5,084 nt of DNA from Saprospiraceae bacterium (GTDB lineage Bacteria; Bacteroidota; Bacteroidia; Chitinophagales; Saprospiraceae). The DNA lies in the NCBI GenBank assembly GCA_013002475.1, contig JABDJM010000144.1:1-5084 (forward strand). Direction: 5' to 3'. Positions 1 through 5,084 of this stretch are shown in pieces. The notes beneath the pieces were generated by a model. That model worked only from the letters and a program-made list of their open reading frames with translations, searched no databases and had not been told where the DNA came from. The translations under genes were made by a program, and so were the position numbers. The number at the start of each line of letters is the position of its first letter. Position 1 is the first letter of the stretch.

Positions 1-2262
1 CCAATCATTGGTTTGATCCTCCCAATAGAACATTCCATAGGGGCTTACGAAGTAGGCCGTTGATTCTGTACCTCCCTGATAAAATCCATCATTGATACGA
101 AAGCCTGAAATATTGGGAGTGGTCAAATTTTGCCAGGAGGATCCTCCATCCTTTGTTCTGAAAACTTTGTCATTATTGTTATTGGTGTGAGCAAAAACCC
201 ATAACTCATTTTCATCCTCTGGATTAATGCTAATGAGTTTAGCTCCGGCAGGAAGTACCGCCGTGTTGGTCCAATTTATACCTTGGTCTGCGGAGCGAAA
301 AACCTGATTGGCGCCATACACGCAATACAACACATCCGGATTGGAGCGTGACACCTCTATACCCGTTACTTTCTCCGAGCCAAAATTATGGAGCAATTCA
401 AATGAAGAGCCATTGTCGATGGATTTCCAAAAGCCACCATCTTCGCCATTGGCCTCAGCTCCTAAATAAATATGGTGTACATATCTAGGATCTCTTTCTA
501 TCTCACTATGCTGGGCATGGAAATATGCTTCATGTGGAAATTTTGCCAGCTTTGAAGAGGATGTGAACTTTCCAACCTCGAAGGGATCTAAGATCCTTGT
601 GTTGATATCCGAAAAATAGGTTTTGAAAGAATTTAAAACATCTACATAACCCGTCGGAGCTTCAGCTCCTCCCAAGCGGCTCGAGTTACCTACTCCGTAG
701 ACATTATATAAGGCCGTGTTTCCATTATGGTATCGGCCTCCAACTAGGACATCCTCATTCCAACCCTGACCTAATCCCCAGAAGTGTGAACCAGCGAGGC
801 CATTTTTTCGTGACTCATGAGTTTGGAATTGATCGGTTGAATAATTGATCCCACCGTCTGTAGCCACCCAAACATCTTCGCCCAGAATATGGATGTCCTG
901 TACATCAGGGTGAAACCATCTAACATCATTTGCGGATGGTGTTGAATAACCTCCTACCCTTTGCCAGGAGTTGCCGTCATCGCCTGAAATTGAAAGAGCC
1001 AAAACGCCGAGGAATAATTTTCCTGGTTCGGTATGCGAAGCATCAAATGCAAAATCATAAAAGGTTTGTGAAAAACCACTCGTTAGTCCAGAGGTTGCCA
1101 AATTGGGGTGATTGGTGTCGTGATAGGGTCCACCATCTTGCAAGGGGTTAGCCCATGATTCCCCAGAATCCTCACTTTGGTAGACTCCAATCCAGAAGTT
1201 GTCTTGAGCCTTATGGTTGCCCAACATAGCCACATACACTTTGTTCGGCTCGAGCGGTGTAACCGCGATAAGAGAGCCAAAGTCAACATGATCGACAAAA
1301 TCCGGGTTCACCGGATCATACCAGCCTGTTGTTTTTTGAGTCCAGGATGATCCAGTGTCGGTAGACTTTAAAAATTCTGTGTAAGACAAGACTGGGTCAT
1401 GTCTAAGCAAGTAGACAATGCTTGGGTCGGTAGGGTGAAAATTAATATCCCAATATCGTCCTGTGAACTGTGTTGTCCATGTTGCTCCGCCATCTTGTGT
1501 TTTGTAAAATCCATCAGGCCCCACTGCGAAAACAATATTTGGGTTACTGGGATGGATAACGATTTGGTAGACGTGGTTTACAGCGAGCGCCGCCTCCCAG
1601 GTGTTGCCCATATCCAGAGAACGATAAATTTGGCCTCCTCCTGCCAGGTATACGATGTTCTCATTTGAGGCGGCAACCTTAATATCAGTAACACCACCAA
1701 TATCCTCCCCTTTGGTAATTAAGTCCCAGTTCAATCCTTTGTCAACAGATCTCCAGGCACCTTGTCCTTCAGTCCCTGCAAAGAGCAAATTGGGATTAGT
1801 GACCGATTGATCCATGCAATACACATTGATTTGCCAACTTACCGGGATTACACCAAGTTGACCATCATTGGCGTAGGTTTCAAAGGGTCCAAGGCAGGAC
1901 CAGTAGTCCGCCCTCCCCTCCTTCAGCTGGGATCGTTTATTCTTGAGCTGGTTAACAAATAGCTTTCTCGCCTCGTTTTCATACTCAATAAAACCCTCAT
2001 CAGTTACATAGGTAGCGGTTTGAAAAAGCCAGTTCTTATAATTTTGAGTGTGCAGGTTTTTCTCAAATTGATTTGTCTTATAAAATTGTTCATAAAGATC
2101 TATCACTTCATAAACGTTTGGATTTTCGGCATACATGAGATGCACCCATGCTGGTTCAGATTCTTGAAGGATAGGAACGCTTTTAAAAAAGTGATCTTGA
2201 TTTTGGGAAATAAGAGGAGAATAGGTTAAGAATAATATTGTAACCAGCGAAGCGAATTTCAT
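1..2262 (-). CDS. Secreted Asp-box (BNR/sortilin VPS10-like) beta-propeller protein, C-terminus cut by the left edge
   Basis: A continuous frame of 754 codons runs from an ATG at 2262 to the window edge with no stop, so the gene is partial. Residues 1-20 form a signal peptide (MKF, hydrophobic VTILFL, then LISQ). Residues about 30-130 are a non-propeller N-terminal segment (W39, NPNVYEV 47-53, YKNW 75-78) ending in WSCLGPFETY, a linker of the W-x-x-LGP type. It is followed by nine Asp boxes (S/T-x-D-x-G-x-x-W/F) at about 171-179, 214-222, 254-262, 299-307, 362-370, 425-433, 613-621, 656-664 and 702-710. This pattern is typical of VPS10/sortilin-like and BNR-repeat propellers, which bind proteins or glycans; sialidase and xyloglucanase relatives are enzymes. 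No catalytic residues can be assigned, so function is unknown, most likely a surface or secreted binding protein. A T9SS sorting domain is expected past the edge (inference). It is divergent from the metalloprotease gene. The start is chosen because a signal peptide follows immediately; no Shine-Dalgarno is seen, as is common in Bacteroidota. Confidence 0.9.
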   Translation of the reverse strand, partial: MKFASLVTILFLTYSPLISQNQDHFFKSVPILQESEPAWVHLMYAENPNVYEVIDLYEQFYKTNQFEKNLHTQNYKNWLFQTATYVTDEGFIEYENEARKLFVNQLKNKRSQLKEGRADYWSCLGPFETYANDGQLGVIPVSWQINVYCMDQSVTNPNLLFAGTEGQGAWRSVDKGLNWDLITKGEDIGGVTDIKVAASNENIVYLAGGGQIYRSLDMGNTWEAALAVNHVYQIVIHPSNPNIVFAVGPDGFYKTQDGGATWTTQFTGRYWDINFHPTDPSIVYLLRHDPVLSYTEFLKSTDTGSSWTQKTTGWYDPVNPDFVDHVDFGSLIAVTPLEPNKVYVAMLGNHKAQDNFWIGVYQSEDSGESWANPLQDGGPYHDTNHPNLATSGLTSGFSQTFYDFAFDASHTEPGKLFLGVLALSISGDDGNSWQRVGGYSTPSANDVRWFHPDVQDIHILGEDVWVATDGGINYSTDQFQTHESRKNGLAGSHFWGLGQGWNEDVLVGGRYHNGNTALYNVYGVGNSSRLGGAEAPTGYVDVLNSFKTYFSDINTRILDPFEVGKFTSSSKLAKFPHEAYFHAQHSEIERDPRYVHHIYLGAEANGEDGGFWKSIDNGSSFELLHNFGSEKVTGIEVSRSNPDVLYCVYGANQVFRSADQGINWTNTAVLPAGAKLISINPEDENELWVFAHTNNNNDKVFRTKDGGSSWQNLTTPNISGFRINDGFYQGGTESTAYFVSPYGMFYWEDQTNDW

Positions 2263-2391
2263 TTGATTAGCTTTTTCGGAATAGCAAAAAAAATATTAGG
2301 AATCAGCATTGATCATTTCGAAGCGTACTTTGCCATTACCACTTTTCTAACCAATACCACCATTTCATTTGGGATCCATTGAAATTAAATA

Positions 2392-2410
2392 AAGTGTACA
2401 ATTTACACTT
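2392..2410. repeat. Inverted repeat, 7-bp arms with 5-bp spacer, operator-like
   Basis: AAGTGTA-CAATT-TACACTT is a perfect inverted repeat centred on 2401. Its centre lies about 30 bp upstream of the TTG (-33-like) element of the protease promoter, a position typical of activator sites. A further half-site-like TACACT occurs at 2437-2442 inside the promoter spacer, 33 bp (about three helical turns) after the TACACT of the right arm. The symmetry is seen directly; a role as a transcription-factor site is inference, and no regulator is encoded in the window. Confidence 0.45.
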
Positions 2411-2430
2411 ACCCACATTTTAAAATATAC

Positions 2431-2461
2431 TTGTGATACACTCAAATATTATTTACTTTTG
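2431..2461 (+). promoter_or_regulatory. Bacteroidota-type promoter for the metalloprotease gene
   Basis: TACTTTTG at 2454-2461 matches the Bacteroidota -7 consensus TAnnTTTG exactly. TTG at 2431-2433 sits 20 bp upstream, within the usual spacing for the -33 TTTG/TTG element (here CTTG). Transcription would start a few bases after 2461, giving a 5' leader of roughly 95 nt before the ATG at 2564. Confidence 0.6.
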
Positions 2462-2509
2462 GAAACACCTACCGTAATTCCCCAATCATACGAAAATAAT
2501 CTAAGCTAA

Positions 2510-2530
2510 TAGGGTAAAGGCCCTAGGGCT
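2510..2530 (+). promoter_or_regulatory. GC-rich palindromic element in the protease 5' leader
   Basis: Within an A/T-rich leader, GCCCTAGGGC (2520-2529) is a perfect 10-bp palindrome. The upstream TAGGG (2510-2514) can instead pair with CCCTA (2521-2525) across a 6-nt loop, so the CCCTA strand has two possible partners. GCTAAT flanks the element as a direct repeat (2505-2510 and 2528-2533). It lies about 35-55 nt upstream of the start codon. It could be an RNA structure or a protein-binding site; no known riboswitch or leader family is recognised. Confidence 0.3.
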
Positions 2531-2540
2531 AATCTATTTA

Positions 2541-2562
2541 TTTAACCTTAAATATTGTTAAA
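2541..2562 (+). repeat. Short A/T inverted repeat abutting the protease start codon
   Basis: TTTAAC (2541-2546) is complementary to GTTAAA (2557-2562), separated by 10 bases and ending 1 base before the ATG at 2564. As RNA it would be a weak 6-bp hairpin over the ribosome-binding zone. In such A/T-rich sequence it may be chance. Confidence 0.2.
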
Positions 2563-2563
2563 C

Positions 2564-4291
2564 ATGAAATCAACTTTTACAGTCGTTTTATTCTTATCCA
2601 TTCTTTTCTTTGGATATCAAACTGAGACACAAGCTCAGCGGAATTGTGGCACCATGGAATACCTGGAGCAACAAATTGAAAGCCAGCCAGACTTGCTTCA
2701 AAAAATGGATGAGATTGAACGATTCACTGAAAGGTATATAGAATCACAAGCGGGAGAGGCACGAGGAGAGATTTATACTATTCCTGTGGTAGTACATGTG
2801 GTGTATAAAACGAATGCACAAAACATTAGTGATGCTCAGATCTTTTCTCAGATCCAAATCTTAAATGAAGATTTTCGACGGATGAATGCGGACGCAGACA
2901 ATACATGGTCTCAGGCAGCTGATAGCGAAATTGAGTTTTGTTTGGCCACCATAGCTCCAGACGGAAGTTCAACTAGTGGCATTCAAAGAAGAAAAACTAA
3001 TAAGCCCTCTTTTAGCGCAAATGACAATGTAAAATTTAATAATAAGGGAGGCCTGAATGCATGGCCAGCAGCGGACTATTTAAATATCTGGGTTTGTAAT
3101 CTCGGTAGTGGTTTATTAGGTTATGCTCAATTTCCAGGTGGAAATCCAGCGACTGACGGAGTTGTTAATGACTATGCATATTTCGGTGATATCGGTACGG
3201 CGACCGCTCCATATGATCTAGGAAGGACATGCACGCATGAAGTCGGGCACTGGTTAAACCTTCGCCATATTTGGGGTGATGGAGGATGCTCTGTAGATGA
3301 TTTTGTTTCTGATACCCCTTTGTCTGATGCTTCAAATGGTGGCTGTGCTGTTGGCCATGTTTCATGCGGATCAGTAGATATGGTTCAGAACTACATGGAC
3401 TACAGCTATGACAGTTGTATGAACCTTTACACTTCGGGCCAATCTGATAGAATGCGAGCATTATTTGGTCCTGGAGGAGAAAGAGTAAGTTTGCTATCCT
3501 CGCAGGGTTGTGGAGGTGGAACCCCTCCACCAGACCCGGAGATTTGCGATAACGGAATCGATGATGACGGTGATGGTCTTACAGATTGTGAGGATCCGGA
3601 TTGCAGTAATGCTTCAAATTGTCAAACTTCAAATCCAGAGATTTGCGATAACGGAATTGATGATGATGGTGACGGTCTAACAGATTGCGCAGATTCAGAT
3701 TGTAGCAATGCTTCAAATTGCCAGCCAACGGGTTCCTGTGATACACCAACAGGATTATTTGCATCTAACATCAAGCCTAAAAAGGCAAGATTGAATTGGG
3801 ATGCAGTGGGAGCAGCTTCCAGCTACAATGTTCAGATTAGGGCAGTGGGTGGTAATTGGCAAACCTTTAATACCGGAGGGACCAGCATAAATATTTCCGG
3901 ATTGAGTAATGGCACAACTTATGAATGGCAAGTGCAGTCGGTGTGCGGTGGGGAAAGTAGTGCATACTCTAGTCCCGTTTGTTCTTTTACCGCAGGAAAT
4001 TCAGGTTCTGGAGCCTGCACCTCGAGTAGAGTAGCAGTCTTAGCACCAAGTTTCGAGATCTTCCCAAATCCGGCTACAGACCAAATAAATGTTCATGTCT
4101 CTGATGCCATAAGTGGTACAACATCCATTTCCATACTTGATCTGTATGGGAAAGTGGTTATGTCAATTCAGGAAGATCAGTTTACCCAGCGAGCAATTGC
4201 ATTAGGCAACTTGCAATCTGGATTATATCTGATACGTCTTGATTACGGTGACGGAGAATATTCGATCAAGAAGTTTATGATAGCTAAATAA
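2564..4291 (+). CDS. Secreted M43-family (pappalysin/cytophagalysin-type) zinc metalloprotease with T9SS sorting domain
   Basis: A 575-residue extracellular zinc endopeptidase. Residues 1-24 are a signal peptide (hydrophobic VVLFLSILFF, cleavage probably after TQA). Residues 25 to about 67 form a short propeptide with C28 in RNCGT. The catalytic domain spans about 70-316, opening with IPVVVHVVY. It has HEVGHWLNLRH at 225-235 (zinc ligands H225, H229, H235; general base E226), SDTP at 249-252 and the Met-turn NYMDY with M278. Residues 325-354 and 358-387 are two near-identical Cys/Asp-rich motifs (CDNGIDDDGDGLTDC), probably calcium-binding. A fibronectin type III domain covers about 391-478. 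The T9SS type A sorting domain covers about 495-575 (FPNP at 500-503; GLY at 553-555 and a KKFMIAK end), directing export through the outer membrane and removal or anchoring of the tail. The ATG at 2564 is preferred over an in-frame TTG at 2555 because it places the basic residue and hydrophobic core of the signal peptide correctly. The gene has its own promoter and terminator, so it is probably monocistronic. The protein substrate is unknown. Confidence 0.95.
   Translation: MKSTFTVVLFLSILFFGYQTETQAQRNCGTMEYLEQQIESQPDLLQKMDEIERFTERYIESQAGEARGEIYTIPVVVHVVYKTNAQNISDAQIFSQIQILNEDFRRMNADADNTWSQAADSEIEFCLATIAPDGSSTSGIQRRKTNKPSFSANDNVKFNNKGGLNAWPAADYLNIWVCNLGSGLLGYAQFPGGNPATDGVVNDYAYFGDIGTATAPYDLGRTCTHEVGHWLNLRHIWGDGGCSVDDFVSDTPLSDASNGGCAVGHVSCGSVDMVQNYMDYSYDSCMNLYTSGQSDRMRALFGPGGERVSLLSSQGCGGGTPPPDPEICDNGIDDDGDGLTDCEDPDCSNASNCQTSNPEICDNGIDDDGDGLTDCADSDCSNASNCQPTGSCDTPTGLFASNIKPKKARLNWDAVGAASSYNVQIRAVGGNWQTFNTGGTSINISGLSNGTTYEWQVQSVCGGESSAYSSPVCSFTAGNSGSGACTSSRVAVLAPSFEIFPNPATDQINVHVSDAISGTTSISILDLYGKVVMSIQEDQFTQRAIALGNLQSGLYLIRLDYGDGEYSIKKFMIAK
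3536..3733 (+). repeat. Tandem 99-bp coding repeat, two units (Cys/Asp-rich motif)
   Basis: Two direct units begin at 3536 and 3635, with a period of 99 bp (33 codons). Over the first 90 bases they differ at 14 positions, and 28 of the 30 encoded residues are identical; only E343 to A376 and P345 to S378 change. Each unit encodes PEICDNGIDDDGDGLTDC followed by a second cysteine pair. It resembles the DxDxDG-type putative metal-binding repeats found in MopE-like and thrombospondin type 3-like proteins. The last three codons of unit 2 have diverged into the linker before the fibronectin domain. Confidence 0.85.
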
Positions 4292-4309
4292 GATATTTTT
4301 CTTCAATGG

Positions 4310-4341
4310 AAACCCGGTCTTTTCTAAGGCCGGGTTTTTTT
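4310..4341 (+). terminator. Intrinsic terminator of the metalloprotease gene
   Basis: AAACCCGGTCTT (4310-4321) pairs with AAGGCCGGGTTT (4326-4337) to form a 12-bp stem with one G-U pair and a TTCT loop. The T-run covers 4335-4341. It begins 19 bases after the TAA stop. The T-tract serves plus-strand transcripts. On the minus strand the stem carries an A-C mismatch and no immediate T-run follows, so it is a poor terminator for the convergent transporter gene. Confidence 0.9.
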
Positions 4342-4390
4342 ATGCATTTTGAAGTATAGAGCATAAAAGATGACAGCTTAGGATAACGCC

Positions 4391-5084
4391 TCAACCGCTA
4401 ATAATCCTTTCTAGAAAATCTCCGACATAATAAGCAACTATTGCAGCTATAGCACCCAGGGCAAGAGTTTGAAGGATCCCTTTCCATTTTGGGGTGTGAT
4501 TTACAACGGATTTTGTCGCACCAACGATGATGAATCCGCAAGCGGTCAATATGGATGTCCACAAGAAAAGATCAACTGGTAACGGGGAGAAATAGTCGAA
4601 CACATAAATGGTAAGCGGTATCAATCCAATGAGTAAAAAGGAAACATAAGTAACGGTCCCGATCCAGAAGGGAGACTTATCGTCTCTGAGCATTTCCAAT
4701 TCTTCCTTCATCATGACATCCACCCATCGATCTTTATCACTGGTTATGACATCTACCACTTGCTCGAGGAGTTTTCCTTCAAAGCCCAGTTTCTGGTAGG
4801 CCTCGGTAACTTCAGCACGCTCCCGCTCAGGAAAGTTTTCAACCTCCCAGTATTCACTGGCCTTATACTTATCATAATTGTCATGATCCGTTTTTGCAGA
4901 TAAATAAGCTCCAACAGACATCGAAAATCCGTCTGCCAACAAGTTGGCAAAACCAAGGATGATGATAATAGCTGAATCTAATCCTGCTCCAACCGATCCG
5001 GCAACCACCGCAAAGGTGGTAACGCAACCGTCGATCCCACCATAGACAAATTCACCCAGGTACCTTTCCAGCCTCCGGTCGTGT
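4391..5084 (-). CDS. VIT1/CCC1-family Fe2+/Mn2+ transporter, N-terminus cut by the right edge
   Basis: The last 230 codons are visible, from CAC at 5083-5081 to TGA at 4393-4391. The frame opens with [19 protein letters not shown], so probably only a few residues are missing, since family members are usually about 230-250 residues. An in-frame GTG at 5008 is not the start, because it would remove most of the first membrane helix with its conserved [16 protein letters not shown]. Visible-residue numbering gives five predicted membrane helices: about 15-37, 38-61, 140-163, 169-190 and 203-222. Between helices 2 and 3 lies a long charged cytoplasmic segment (about 64-138). It holds a Glu-rich run ([17 protein letters not shown], 80-96) and MMKEELEM (124-131), matching the metal-binding domain of plant VIT1 with its clustered Glu and Met ligands. 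Relatives export Fe2+ or Mn2+ from the cytosol, often by proton antiport; which metal this one moves cannot be read from the sequence. It is convergent with the protease and separated from it by about 100 bp. An N-terminal ferritin-like fusion as in MbfA cannot be excluded because of the edge. Confidence 0.92.
   Translation of the reverse strand, partial: HDRRLERYLGEFVYGGIDGCVTTFAVVAGSVGAGLDSAIIIILGFANLLADGFSMSVGAYLSAKTDHDNYDKYKASEYWEVENFPERERAEVTEAYQKLGFEGKLLEQVVDVITSDKDRWVDVMMKEELEMLRDDKSPFWIGTVTYVSFLLIGLIPLTIYVFDYFSPLPVDLFLWTSILTACGFIIVGATKSVVNHTPKWKGILQTLALGAIAAIVAYYVGDFLERIISG

Larger units (their letters stand above)
2263..2563. other. Divergent intergenic region between the Asp-box protein and metalloprotease genes
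   Basis: This A/T-rich stretch of 301 bases has no convincing coding frame. It serves as the 5' region of both flanking genes. The right half holds a good promoter for the plus-strand protease, an inverted repeat just upstream of it, and a GC-rich palindrome in the transcribed leader. On the minus strand I could not find a full TAnnTTTG box with a correctly spaced TTG for the Asp-box gene; the nearest is a degenerate TATTTTTT at about 2288-2295. The minus-strand promoter therefore remains unplaced. Confidence 0.8.

Noticed and set aside
512..1752. Asp-box repeats as a possible DNA repeat array or CRISPR-like structure
   Set aside because: The repetition is at the protein-motif level only. 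Spacing is irregular and the DNA units are not conserved.
930..2229. Several plus- and minus-strand open frames of 66-89 codons inside the left gene
   Set aside because: They overlap a 754-codon frame with a signal peptide and nine Asp boxes on the minus strand. They show no domain, repeat or start context of their own, so they are shadow frames.
2281..2320. A possible minus-strand promoter upstream of the Asp-box gene
   Set aside because: The A-tract gives only TATTTTTT, one base off TAnnTTTG, and no TTG is found about 20 bp upstream, so I do not annotate it.
2555..2563. TTG at 2555 as start of the metalloprotease
   Set aside because: It would add only three residues (MLN) before a standard signal peptide that starts well at the ATG at 2564. 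An ATG is the better start.
3165..3764. Minus-strand open frames inside the metalloprotease gene
   Set aside because: They are antisense to the zinc-binding and repeat-coding regions. Their His- and Leu-rich products reflect the complement of Asp/Gly/Cys codons, not a real protein.
4342..4390. Possible small gene or RNA between the terminator and the transporter stop
   Set aside because: The stretch is under 50 bases, with no open frame, promoter or stable structure visible.
5006..5008. GTG at 5008 as start of the transporter
   Set aside because: It would cut away most of the conserved first membrane helix, which is encoded in frame upstream to the window edge.

Overview
The window most likely comes from a member of the Bacteroidota, probably a marine or soil Cytophagia, Saprospiria or Flavobacteriia type; finer placement is not possible from the sequence. 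Four things support this. The secreted metalloprotease ends in a type IX secretion (T9SS) C-terminal sorting domain. A TTG-N20-TAnnTTTG promoter of the Bacteroidota kind lies upstream of it. The starts have A/T-rich leaders without a Shine-Dalgarno sequence. The left-hand gene belongs to a sortilin-like Asp-box family that I know mainly from Bacteroidota.

Layout. Positions 1-2262 (minus strand) hold 754 codons of a secreted Asp-box (BNR/VPS10-like) beta-propeller protein whose C-terminus lies beyond the left edge. Positions 2263-2563 are a divergent intergenic region. It carries a good promoter for the rightward gene, a 7-bp-arm inverted repeat just upstream of that promoter, and a GC-rich palindrome in the 5' leader. 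Positions 2564-4291 (plus strand) encode a 575-residue M43 (pappalysin/cytophagalysin-type) metalloprotease. Its order is signal peptide, short propeptide, catalytic domain, two copies of a Cys/Asp-rich putative metal-binding motif, one fibronectin type III domain and a T9SS sorting domain. Positions 4310-4341 are a strong intrinsic terminator. Positions 4391-5084 (minus strand) hold all but the first few residues of a VIT1/CCC1-family Fe/Mn transporter, convergent with the protease and running off the right edge.

How the genes relate. The two left genes are divergent and both encode exported proteins. They may share an outer-surface or extracellular role, such as adhesion and degradation of protein substrates, but the sequence shows only their adjacency. 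The VIT-like transporter is a separate unit concerned with metal handling. I find no mobile element, RNA gene, CRISPR array or clearly new multi-gene system. The points most worth following are regulatory (the operator-like repeat and the leader structure) and protein-architectural (the recent 99-bp duplication, the propeptide cysteine, and the long propeller insert).
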